A stretch of 7,377 nt of DNA, from the NCBI GenBank assembly GCA_031284845.1, contig JAITXH010000157.1, positions 1 through 7,377 on the forward strand, read 5' to 3'. Under the pieces are notes generated by a model, which saw only the letters and a program-made list of their open reading frames with translations, made no database searches and was not told the DNA's origin. This stretch comes from Puniceicoccales bacterium (GTDB lineage Bacteria > Verrucomicrobiota > Verrucomicrobiia > Opitutales > UBA953). The position numbers and the translations under genes were made by a program. This document shows, piece after piece, positions 1 to 5,422 of the stretch (position 1 is its first letter; the number at the start of each line of letters is the position of its first letter).

Positions 1-1
1 T

Positions 2-27
2 CGCCATCGGTGCCGTCGCCGATGGCG
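2..27. repeat. 9-bp inverted repeat sharing 13 nt with the repeat at 991-1025
   Basis: CGCCATCGG (2-10) and CCGATGGCG (19-27) are exact reverse complements around TGCCGTCG. The 13-mer ATCGGTGCCGTCG at 6-18 is identical to 991-1003. The element touches the window edge, so it may extend further left. It probably belongs to the same dispersed repeat family. Confidence 0.7.
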
Positions 28-254
28 TGACCGGACAACTAACAGCACCGGATGCGAGGAAGCCCAACGCAAGAAACAGGACATGGAATGTGTATGCAGC
101 AACACGGAGGCCATCAAAACGAGCAAAAGTGACACTGCAAGGGCGTTTTGTTTGTTGGCAATGTGACCGACAAAACGCGGGGGATCATTTTAACGCTCCC
201 TATGACAAATCGCGAAACGAGTTCGGCGTCCGTGAAGATTTGCAGTAGAATTAC
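28..254. other. Intergenic stretch without a convincing gene
   Basis: A plus-strand frame of 73 codons is open here, but its product has no recognisable motif or family-like pattern. On the minus strand two frames open to the window edge encode hydrophobic stretches (about 50-110). One has no ATG; the other could begin at an ATG near 113 but ends in an Arg/His-rich run over the inverted repeat. I assign no gene. The 143-178 inverted repeat is the only structure I can support here. Confidence 0.5.
143..178. repeat. 9-bp inverted repeat with 18-nt spacer
   Basis: GCGTTTTGT (143-151) and ACAAAACGC (170-178) are exact reverse complements. No T-run follows on either strand. It lies 77 nt beyond the stop of the accessory gene. 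It could be a loose operator or a stem-loop in that gene's 3' region, but chance cannot be excluded. Confidence 0.5.
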
Positions 255-905
255 TTACGCCCATATGTAGCGGAAGCTAAAGACACCTCCCGCCTTCTTT
301 GCGAAAATATGGAAGACTAATTCACCAAACGGCCACGTACCATCAACTAGCGTGTCTTCAGTAGCCGCTGAAGGCATGTTCAATTGAAGCAAGTGGACAT
401 AACCATTACGGAGAAGATCGAATGCGGCATCCACGTCACCTTCAATCTGGGAAAAAAGCGGCACCCCACCAACTTTGTGCTCCGAGTAAATCGTCAGATT
501 GCTCAGTGCTTCGACTATCGGGCATTCAGGCTCCGTGTTTGGCTCTCCGAACACAAAGCCGAGCGCAGGAAGTTCGTTTTTCAATGCGGACGAAGTGTCG
601 CGACCTCTCGTTTGTTGATGCACAACGAACTGAATAAGAGCACTTGATTGATCATGAAGTTTATATGTCCCGTCGAAAAAGTAGAACGGGCTCTGCTGTG
701 ACTGACAGTCGAAAGTGAAAAAGAGCGAGACATCGACACCGTCCTCAAGGCCAAGCGTGGCAAAATAACGTGTGTTTCCATCAACCCAATCAGGCGCAAC
801 ACCAATCGGTGGCACACCGGCTATCGAACAACGCGCCACGGAAGCAGCTTCCCGCTTCAGGCTGAAGGGAATGAACGTTCGTCCGTGATTGGCATAGAGA
901 TTCAT
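255..905 (-). CDS. YwqG/DUF1963-like protein, function unknown
   Basis: From the ATG at 905 this is 216 residues, with no signal peptide or membrane segment. Two halves show patterns I associate with the YwqG/DUF1963 family: IAGVPPIGVAPDW (28-40) followed by VSLFFTFD (59-66), then HKVGGVPLFSQ (143-153), HLLQLNM (171-177), WPFGELVFHIF (191-201) and a terminal aromatic strand FSFRYIW (209-215). Members are small soluble proteins of unknown biochemistry, sometimes near toxin-immunity loci; I see no toxin here. The frame stays open upstream to an ATG at 1094, but that extension runs through the 991-1025 inverted repeat and into the terminator, so I reject it. No Shine-Dalgarno is seen. Base and codon use look less biased than in the ribosomal genes, consistent with low expression or transfer. 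The family call is by eye only. Confidence 0.5.
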   Translation of the reverse strand: MNLYANHGRTFIPFSLKREAASVARCSIAGVPPIGVAPDWVDGNTRYFATLGLEDGVDVSLFFTFDCQSQQSPFYFFDGTYKLHDQSSALIQFVVHQQTRGRDTSSALKNELPALGFVFGEPNTEPECPIVEALSNLTIYSEHKVGGVPLFSQIEGDVDAAFDLLRNGYVHLLQLNMPSAATEDTLVDGTWPFGELVFHIFAKKAGGVFSFRYIWA

Positions 906-990
906 CAAGGGCAAGGTAGAGAGTTGGCAAACGGTTTGGCAAGGGTGTTTTGGTTTTGGTGGCGACGCATCCGGCAAATCGCCAAACGAC

Positions 991-1025
991 ATCGGTGCCG
1001 TCGGTAACACACCGACGGCACCGAT
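991..1025. repeat. Perfect 15-bp inverted repeat upstream of the accessory gene
   Basis: ATCGGTGCCGTCGGT (991-1005) and ACCGACGGCACCGAT (1011-1025) are exact reverse complements around a 5-nt loop AACAC. No T-tract follows on either strand, so it is not an intrinsic terminator. Its first 13 bases also occur at 6-18, inside another inverted repeat at the left edge, which suggests a dispersed repeat family such as a REP-like element. It lies 86 nt upstream of the preferred start of the 255-905 gene and could also be a protein-binding operator. Confidence 0.85.
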
Positions 1026-1076
1026 ACGCGCGACACATCGCGGCGCGGCGGGCATTTCCGCCCGACAATCACTCAC

Positions 1077-1110
1077 AAAAAAAAGACAGACCAAAACGGC
1101 CTGTCTTTTT
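1077..1110 (-). terminator. Intrinsic terminator at the end of the ribosomal cluster
   Basis: On the minus strand AAAAAGACAG-GCC pairs with GGT-CTGTCTTTTT: a 13-bp stem with one G-U and a 5-nt loop. It ends in a run of eight T. It starts 27 nt after the rplQ stop and is the clear end of the cluster transcript. On the plus strand it also ends in five T, so it could act weakly both ways. It separates the cluster from the accessory gene at 255-905. Confidence 0.92.
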
Positions 1111-1137
1111 CGGTTTGATTAAAAGAAATCGGGCTTT

Positions 1138-1650
1138 TTAGGCGGCGACCGGAGCGTCAACGGCGGCGGCAGTTTCTGCCACCGGTGCCGTCACTTCTTC
1201 GGACTTCGCGGCTTTCTTGGCCTTGGGCGCTTTGCGGGCAGGCTTCTTGGCCTTCTTGTAGCCTTCGTCTGAACCGGCGACCAATTCAATGAGCGCGGTT
1301 TCGGCGGCGTCGCCGATACGTGCTCCGATTTTGTAGATGCGGGTATAGCCACCAGTACGTTTCACAAATTCTGTGGCACGTTCGGTGAAAAGTTTCTTCA
1401 CGGAATCAACATCGCGCACATGGGCGATGGCGAGACGACGAAGATGGACTTTTTTGGCAGCATCTTCAGTGAGAGCGGCCTTCTTAGCGTATGTGATAAT
1501 CTTCTCGGCAAAGGGGCGAAGCGCTTTGGCTTTGGCGAGTGTGGTGCGGATGCGGCCATGCGTGAAGAGAGCGGCGGCAAGAGCGGCTAAGAGTGCTTCG
1601 CGGTGGGCGCGTTTTACGCCGAGTTGGTGACTGTGTTTGCGGTGTCGCAT
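1138..1650 (-). CDS. rplQ: 50S ribosomal protein L17 with Lys/Ala-rich C-terminal tail
   Basis: L17 lies near the peptide exit tunnel of the large subunit. The 170 residues exceed the E. coli length of 127. The core contains the MRHRK start, IRTTLAKAKALRPFAEKIIT (34-53, the L17 signature), and RTGGYTRIYKIGARIGDAAE (98-117) ending in ALIELV. Residues from about 131 form a basic then acidic low-complexity tail (KKAKKPARKAPKAKKAAKSE, then VTAPVAETAAAVDAPVAA). Its TAPVAE motif also occurs in the S11 extension. It is the last gene of the operon, 33 nt after rpoA, with a strong terminator 27 nt beyond its stop. The leader ends TTTCACAC directly before ATG, with no Shine-Dalgarno. Confidence 0.97.
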   Translation of the reverse strand: MRHRKHSHQLGVKRAHREALLAALAAALFTHGRIRTTLAKAKALRPFAEKIITYAKKAALTEDAAKKVHLRRLAIAHVRDVDSVKKLFTERATEFVKRTGGYTRIYKIGARIGDAAETALIELVAGSDEGYKKAKKPARKAPKAKKAAKSEEVTAPVAETAAAVDAPVAA

Positions 1651-1683
1651 GTGTGAAATTCTGTTTTGTTAGTTGTTTGAGAA

Positions 1684-2682
1684 TCAGCGGCTTTTGTCGA
1701 GAAGGCGTTCGTCGAGTTTCATGCCGAGAGCAAGACCGAGCTGTTCGAGCTTGGCTTTGATTTCGTTCAACGACTTCTTGCCGAAATTGCGGTATTTGAG
1801 CATTTCCTGCTCGGACTTGAGAGCAAGTTCGCCGACGGTGGTGATGTTGGCGTTGTTCAGACAGTTGGCGGCACGAACCGAGAGTTCGATTTCGTTGACC
1901 GACATGTTCAAGAGTTTGCGGAGGCGGTTTTGCTCTTCGCTGACTTCCTTGCCTTCAGCTTCAAACTCGACGTCGTGCGCGGAGACATCGCTGAAGATGT
2001 CAAGGTGGTGGCGAAGGATGGCACCGGCTTCTTTGAGGGCTTCATCGGGAGTGATGCGCCCGTCGGTCCAAACTTCAAAGATGAGTTTGTCGTAATCGGT
2101 CATTTGGCCGACGCGGGTATTCTCAACCGCATACTTAACGAGGCGAACAGGGCTGTAAAGCGAGTCCACGGGGATGACACCGATGGTCTGGTCTTCGTTC
2201 TTGTTTTCCTCGGCGGCTGCCCAGCCACGTCCGACTTTGACTTCGATTTCGGCGTAGAAGCGGCGTTTGCGATCCAGTGTGCAAATGGGCTGCTCCGGAT
2301 TGACGATGTCGAGGTCGGAGACGAGTTGGATGTCCTTGGCCGTGATGAGGCCTTCGCGATCCACTTCAATCGTGACATGAAAGGTGTCGCGTTTCTTGGC
2401 CTTGAAGAGAATTTTCTTCAGATTGAGAACGATGTCGGTGACATCTTCGACTACACCTTCGATGGACTGAAACTCGTGCTGAACGCCATCAATCTTGATA
2501 CCACTGATCGCCGCCCCTTCGATAGAGCCGAGGAGCACGCGGCGCAGGGAGTTGCCGATTGTGTGGCCGTAGCCCGTTTCAAAGGGTTCTGCGACAAATT
2601 TGGCGTAGGTGCTGGCGTTGGACGCGGTTTCATCCTTCTTCAGGCTTTTGGGTAATTCAAATTTTCCAAGACGTTTGGACAT
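1684..2682 (-). CDS. rpoA: DNA-directed RNA polymerase subunit alpha
   Basis: The alpha dimer nucleates polymerase assembly through its N-terminal domain and contacts promoter UP elements and activators through its C-terminal domain. The 332 residues have normal layout. Assembly motif AEPFETGYGHTIGNSLRRVL lies at 31-50 (TIGNSLRR is the dimerisation/beta-contact helix), VKVGRGW at 148-154, and DGRITPDEALKEAGAIL at 207-223. A linker rich in Glu and Lys lies around 238-252. The alpha-CTD runs from about 255, with SVRAANCLNN (268-277) containing R270 and N273, equivalents of the E. coli DNA-binding R265 and N268, and the second helix-hairpin YRNFGKKSLNEIKAKL (297-312). It lies 50 nt after rpsD and 33 nt before rplQ. 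A GGAG sequence 8 nt upstream supports the ATG. Confidence 0.98.
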   Translation of the reverse strand: MSKRLGKFELPKSLKKDETASNASTYAKFVAEPFETGYGHTIGNSLRRVLLGSIEGAAISGIKIDGVQHEFQSIEGVVEDVTDIVLNLKKILFKAKKRDTFHVTIEVDREGLITAKDIQLVSDLDIVNPEQPICTLDRKRRFYAEIEVKVGRGWAAAEENKNEDQTIGVIPVDSLYSPVRLVKYAVENTRVGQMTDYDKLIFEVWTDGRITPDEALKEAGAILRHHLDIFSDVSAHDVEFEAEGKEVSEEQNRLRKLLNMSVNEIELSVRAANCLNNANITTVGELALKSEQEMLKYRNFGKKSLNEIKAKLEQLGLALGMKLDERLLDKSR

Positions 2683-2690
2683 GGCTTTTG

Positions 2691-2696
2691 CTCCGG
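2691..2696 (-). promoter_or_regulatory. Ribosome binding site of rpoA
   Basis: The minus strand reads CCGGAG, giving a GGAG core 8 nt before the rpoA ATG. It is the only convincing Shine-Dalgarno sequence before any of the eight gene starts visible in this window, and it supports the start chosen for rpoA. Confidence 0.6.
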
Positions 2697-2712
2697 TTTT
2701 AAGGTTTCTATC

Positions 2713-2740
2713 AAAAAAATTATGCCGATCGCTTATCGGC
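2713..2740 (-). terminator. Terminator-like hairpin overlapping the rpsD stop codon
   Basis: On the minus strand, GCCGAT-AAGCG-ATCGGC forms a 6-bp stem (2735-2740 with 2724-2729). After ATAA comes a run of seven T (2713-2719). The rpsD TAA spans the last stem base and the loop, so a terminating ribosome would cover the hairpin. The short stem and the gap before the T run suggest partial rather than full termination. It could set the ratio of rpoA-rplQ to ribosomal-protein transcripts; this is inferred. Confidence 0.45.
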
Positions 2741-3341
2741 TATAGAACTCAACGATTAACTGGATGTTGATTTCGGTGGGAAGTTCTTCCGCGGCGGGCT
2801 GGCGGTTGACGATGCCCTTGAGGGTGTCGTTGGCCATGCTGAGCCAGGCGGGAACGGCGCGGTATTGATTTTCCTCAGTGCCGCGGGTGGCAAGTTGCTT
2901 AGAGGAAGTGCGATCACGCACGACGATTTCGTCGCCCGGAACGACGGTATAGCTGGAAATGTCCACCTTGTGGCCATTGACGAAAACGTGTCCGTGTCCA
3001 ACGAATTGGCGGGCGGCGCGGCGTGTGCGGGCGAGGCCAAGAAGATAAACGACGTTGTCGAGGCGAGTGTGGAGAAGGCGCAGGAAATTTTCGCCGGTGA
3101 CGCCACCGAGACGCTTTGCGCGGGCGAACGTGAGGCGGAATTGCTTTTCGTTGAGGCCGTAAGTGAAGCGCAGCTTTTGCTTTTCGTTGAGGCCAGTGCC
3201 GTATTCGGAAACTTTGCGGCGCTTGGTGGGGCCATGGATGCCCGGGCCGTAAGGCTTACGTTCCTCGGCCTTGCTGGTCGGGAAAATGTTTTGGCCAAAG
3301 CGGCGATTAATTTTGCTGGTGGGTCCTGTGTAGCGGGACAT
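2733..3341 (-). CDS. rpsD: 30S ribosomal protein S4 (cysteine-free form)
   Basis: S4 is a primary 16S rRNA binder that starts 30S assembly, helps form the mRNA entry channel, and in many bacteria represses its own operon. The 202 residues start MSRYTGPTSKINRRFGQNIF. The S4 RNA-binding domain is at about 91-155 (RLDNVVYLLGLARTRRAARQ at 93-112, then HVFVNGHKVDISSY), and the end is INIQLIVEFYSR. There are no cysteines, so it is the zinc-free form lacking the N-terminal Cys cluster. GLNEKQ occurs twice (50-55 and 62-67), at positions where S4 proteins normally have related E/R-K/R-Q motifs. No Shine-Dalgarno is present; the leader ends TCACAC directly before ATG, as in rplQ. Its stop codon lies in the loop of a terminator-like hairpin. 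Confidence 0.97.
   Translation of the reverse strand: MSRYTGPTSKINRRFGQNIFPTSKAEERKPYGPGIHGPTKRRKVSEYGTGLNEKQKLRFTYGLNEKQFRLTFARAKRLGGVTGENFLRLLHTRLDNVVYLLGLARTRRAARQFVGHGHVFVNGHKVDISSYTVVPGDEIVVRDRTSSKQLATRGTEENQYRAVPAWLSMANDTLKGIVNRQPAAEELPTEINIQLIVEFYSR
3141..3194 (-). repeat. 18-nt exact direct repeat inside rpsD
   Basis: The plus-strand 18-mer TTGCTTTTCGTTGAGGCC occurs at 3141-3158 and 3177-3194, exactly 36 nt (12 codons) apart and in frame. Both copies encode GLNEKQ of S4. Related but non-identical motifs are normal at both sites in the family, so exact codon identity may reflect a small gene conversion, strong codon bias, or chance. Confidence 0.75.
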
Positions 3342-3445
3342 GTGTGATTTTAGTGTTTTGGGTGGCGATTAAGTCTGCCGTTCGGTTTGCCATAGCCGAG
3401 CGGGGAAAGTGATTTTTTCGAATGATTCAGTTTTACGGAAATACA

Positions 3446-3463
3446 AACCGCAATGCTGCGGCT
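3446..3463 (-). promoter_or_regulatory. Second hairpin in the rpsK-rpsD gap
   Basis: On the transcribed strand AGCCGCA pairs with TGCGGTT around a GCAT loop (7 bp, one G-U), followed by a loosely T-rich stretch (TGTATTT). It lies 9 nt after the preceding stem-loop and 104 nt before the rpsD ATG. It could be a weak attenuator or part of an rpsD leader fold; S4 is the usual alpha-operon repressor, so an S4-binding leader is conceivable. I found no confident promoter boxes in this gap. Confidence 0.3.
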
Positions 3464-3472
3464 CGTCGCTCA

Positions 3473-3498
3473 TTGCGCGCACCGGAGGGCACGCACAA
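3473..3498 (-). promoter_or_regulatory. Hairpin downstream of rpsK, in the rpsK-rpsD gap
   Basis: On the transcribed strand, TTGTGCGTGCC and GGTGCGCGCAA pair over 11 positions (three G-U pairs) around a CTCC loop. It begins 19 nt after the rpsK stop. No T-tract follows, so it is not a classical terminator. It may protect or process mRNA ends, or form part of an rpsD leader structure; this role is inferred. It is one of two stem-loops in an otherwise unexplained 176-nt gap, the longest inside the cluster. Confidence 0.4.
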
Positions 3499-3517
3499 TT
3501 CGCGTTTCCGTTTTTTA

Positions 3518-4129
3518 TTAGACGCGGCGACGTTTCGGCGGACGGCAACCGTTATGGGGGACGGGTGTGGCGTCCACGATGCCGGTGACGTTGAGACCGA
3601 GGTTCTGGAGAGCGCGAATGGCGCTGTCGCGACCCATGCCCGGGCCTTTGATTTTGACGGCAACTTCTTTTAGGCCGTGCGACATCGCCGTACGTCCGGC
3701 GTCTTGACAGACGACCTGAGCAGCATAGGCGGTGGATTTGCGGGAGCCGCGGAAGTTGTTTTTGCCGGCGGTGGACCAGGAGATAACGTTACCACTTTGG
3801 TCGGTAAAGGTGACCTTGGTGTTGTTGAAAGTGGCGAGGACATGGCAAACACCCGTGGTGATGTTTTTGGAACCTTTGGCCTTGCGGATTTTGATTTCAT
3901 CGAGGCCTTCGGAAAGAAGGTCTTTGGCCGTGATTTCTTTTTTCTCCGGCACAGCGGCGGCGTCGGCGGTCTCGGCAGCAGCGGCGGCGTCTTTTTTAGA
4001 TTCACCCTTGGGGGCTTTTTCTTTTTTGGGGGCCGGGGCCGACTCCGCAACAGGTGCAGTGGCGGCTTCGGGCGCCGCGTCAACGGCGGGCGCAGTGGTG
4101 GCTATGGGTTCCTTCTCGTCTTGGCTCAT
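3518..4129 (-). CDS. rpsK: 30S ribosomal protein S11 with long Ala/Pro/Lys N-terminal extension
   Basis: S11 is a platform protein of the small subunit near the 3' end of 16S rRNA, close to where mRNA leader and 16S tail meet. From the ATG at 4129 it is 203 residues, against about 130 for the family. The conserved core starts near residue 84 ([20 protein letters not shown]), with [14 protein letters not shown] (116-129), [14 protein letters not shown] (161-174) and the terminal [13 protein letters not shown]. Residues 1 to about 80 are low complexity, rich in Ala, Pro, Glu and Lys (for example [20 protein letters not shown]), and are probably disordered. An in-frame TTG at 4138 would add three residues; I prefer the ATG, and neither has a Shine-Dalgarno. 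A 176-nt gap separates it from rpsD. Confidence 0.95.
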   Translation of the reverse strand: MSQDEKEPIATTAPAVDAAPEAATAPVAESAPAPKKEKAPKGESKKDAAAAAETADAAAVPEKKEITAKDLLSEGLDEIKIRKAKGSKNITTGVCHVLATFNNTKVTFTDQSGNVISWSTAGKNNFRGSRKSTAYAAQVVCQDAGRTAMSHGLKEVAVKIKGPGMGRDSAIRALQNLGLNVTGIVDATPVPHNGCRPPKRRRV

Positions 4130-4156
4130 ATTGGGCAAATGTGTGTTGGCGTTTTA

Positions 4157-4534
4157 TCAGGCTGCTTTTTTGGCGGCACCGATGGTTTTGCGGGCACCTT
4201 TGCGGGTGCGGGCGTTGGTGCGGGTGCGCTGACCGCGCACGGGCAGACCGCGGAAGTGGCGCAAGCCGCGATAGCACTTGATGGCCTGAAAGCGCTTCAG
4301 ATTCTGGCCGATTTCGCGGCGCAGATCGCCCTCGCACTTGTAACCCCGCTCGACGATGTAGCCAACAATCTTGTTGAGCTGCTCCTCAGAGAGTTCTTGT
4401 GCGCGCAACGCCGGATTGATACCGAGCGCGGATACGATTTCGGTGGCACGGGCTGGGCCGATGCCGTAGATGTAGCGCAAAGAGTATTCGACGCGCTTGT
4501 TATTGGGAATGTCGACACCGAGGAGGCGAGGCAT
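4157..4534 (-). CDS. rpsM: 30S ribosomal protein S13
   Basis: S13 sits in the head of the small subunit, forms intersubunit bridges and touches the P-site tRNA through its basic tail. The 125 residues are the normal length. It starts [20 protein letters not shown], and [10 protein letters not shown] (21-30) is the usual helix-turn region. The S13 signature [20 protein letters not shown] lies at 89-108, and the C-terminus is a basic tail ([15 protein letters not shown]). It is the first gene of the alpha-operon part, 90 nt after map and 27 nt before the rpsK ATG. No Shine-Dalgarno precedes its ATG; the leader is A/C/T-rich. Confidence 0.97.
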   Translation of the reverse strand: MPRLLGVDIPNNKRVEYSLRYIYGIGPARATEIVSALGINPALRAQELSEEQLNKIVGYIVERGYKCEGDLRREIGQNLKRFQAIKCYRGLRHFRGLPVRGQRTRTNARTRKGARKTIGAAKKAA

Positions 4535-4560
4535 AAAACGTGCTGTTATTGCTGTGTTGT

Positions 4561-4592
4561 TAAGAAAAGAGGCGGAATGTGTGACGTTCCGC
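4561..4592 (-). promoter_or_regulatory. Hairpin plus T-rich tract in the rpsM leader
   Basis: The 90-nt map-rpsM gap, read on the minus strand, contains a perfect 6-bp stem GCGGAA/TTCCGC (4587-4592 with 4572-4577) around a 9-nt loop, followed by a T-rich tract (TCTTTTCTT at 4562-4570). It resembles a weak intrinsic terminator or attenuator between the spc and alpha parts. In E. coli the leader upstream of rpsM is the S4-binding target for alpha-operon feedback. The location is the same here, but I cannot show the E. coli pseudoknot. The loop contains the heptamer CACACAT also seen before rpsK, rpsD and rplQ. Function is inferred. Confidence 0.4.
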
Positions 4593-4624
4593 GGTGATTG
4601 AAAAGGAAAAAATGAAAAAATCTT

Positions 4625-5389
4625 TCATGGAGTAATCCGTGTGAGGATTTCAGGGGCACCGTCAGTGATGAGGACGGTGTGCTCGTAGTGGGCAGAGGGA
4701 CGGCGATCTTTCGTGACGGCGGTCCAACCATCGGAGGTGACGATAACATCGCCGGTGCCGAGATTGATCATCGGCTCAATGGCGAGAGTCATTCCGGGGC
4801 GCAGAAGTGCGCCGGTGCGGGGAGTGCCGAGATTGGGAATCTGCGGATCCTCGTGCATGTTGCGCCCGACACCATGACCGACAAACTGCTCGACGATGCC
4901 GTAATTGCCGAAGCGGACGTGCTTCTGGACGGCATGGGAGATATCATGGACACGATTCCCGGCGCGGGCCTGCTCAAGGGCGATATAAAGGGCTTCCTCT
5001 GTGGTCTTGCAAAGGGCGCGGACATCTTGGGCGACTGGCTCGACTAGAACGGTGCGGGCATTGTCGCCAACGAATCCTTTGCCGCGAACGACGACATCCA
5101 ATGAAACGATGTCGCCTGCTTGAATGACACGAGGCCCGGGAATGCCGTGGACGACTTCTTCGTTGACCGAAATACAGGTGTATGCGGGGAAACGGTGGCG
5201 TCCGTGCTTGTAATTGTAAGAAGCACTCTCGACGCCAAGTTCATCCATGAACGTTTTAGCGGCGTCATCCAATGCTTGTGTGGTGACGCCGACTTGGACG
5301 AGCGGAACGAGTCGCTGCAAGACAGTGGCGGCGGCACGGCATACTTCACGCATGAGTGCAATTTCCGCGGCTGTCTTGATGGGAATCAT
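4625..5389 (-). CDS. map: Methionine aminopeptidase, type I
   Basis: This cytosolic dinuclear-metal protease removes the N-terminal Met from nascent proteins when residue 2 is small. The 254 residues match the length of E. coli MetAP, and the active-site set is complete: H81 (substrate His, in VVHGIP), metal ligands D98 (SLDVV), D109 (GDNART), H172 (GHGVG), E205 (AIEPM) and E236 (HYEHTV), plus H179 in NMHEDP. These are offset by one from the E. coli numbering. It lacks the N-terminal zinc/SH3-binding extension found in some MetAPs, so it is the short type Ia form. It sits 33 nt after secY and 90 nt before rpsM. No adk precedes it and no infA or rpmJ follows. The ATG is preceded by a pyrimidine-rich leader without Shine-Dalgarno. 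Confidence 0.96.
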   Translation of the reverse strand: MIPIKTAAEIALMREVCRAAATVLQRLVPLVQVGVTTQALDDAAKTFMDELGVESASYNYKHGRHRFPAYTCISVNEEVVHGIPGPRVIQAGDIVSLDVVVRGKGFVGDNARTVLVEPVAQDVRALCKTTEEALYIALEQARAGNRVHDISHAVQKHVRFGNYGIVEQFVGHGVGRNMHEDPQIPNLGTPRTGALLRPGMTLAIEPMINLGTGDVIVTSDGWTAVTKDRRPSAHYEHTVLITDGAPEILTRITP

Positions 5390-5422
5390 GAAGGCTATGT
5401 GAAAGAACGTCGAAGGGGCGCG

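Noticed and set aside
1..113. Possible secreted or lipoprotein-like N-terminus on the minus strand at the window edge
   Set aside because: A frame reading LFLALGFLASGAVSC looks lipobox-like, but it has no ATG upstream before a stop, and the competing frame ends in Arg/His-rich sequence over a repeat.
27..248. 73-codon plus-strand open frame
   Set aside because: No motif, no ribosome site, and it starts on the arm of an inverted repeat.
991..1025. Inverted repeat as a transcription terminator
   Set aside because: No T-run follows on either strand, and a much better terminator is 52 nt away.
906..1094. 63-residue N-terminal extension of the accessory protein from an ATG at 1094
   Set aside because: It runs through the perfect inverted repeat (residues about 24-35) and begins inside the terminator stem-loop; family-like sequence starts only after the ATG at 905.
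1930..2655. 241-codon plus-strand open frame opposite rpoA
   Set aside because: Antisense shadow of rpoA, with no family-like motif.
4130..4138. TTG start of rpsK at 4138
   Set aside because: An ATG lies three codons further in at 4129; neither has a ribosome site, and ATG is the usual choice.
3677..4597. 306-codon plus-strand open frame opposite rpsK and rpsM
   Set aside because: Its product is Gly/Phe/Ala-rich and follows the codon pattern of the real genes on the other strand. S11 and S13 are unmistakable here.
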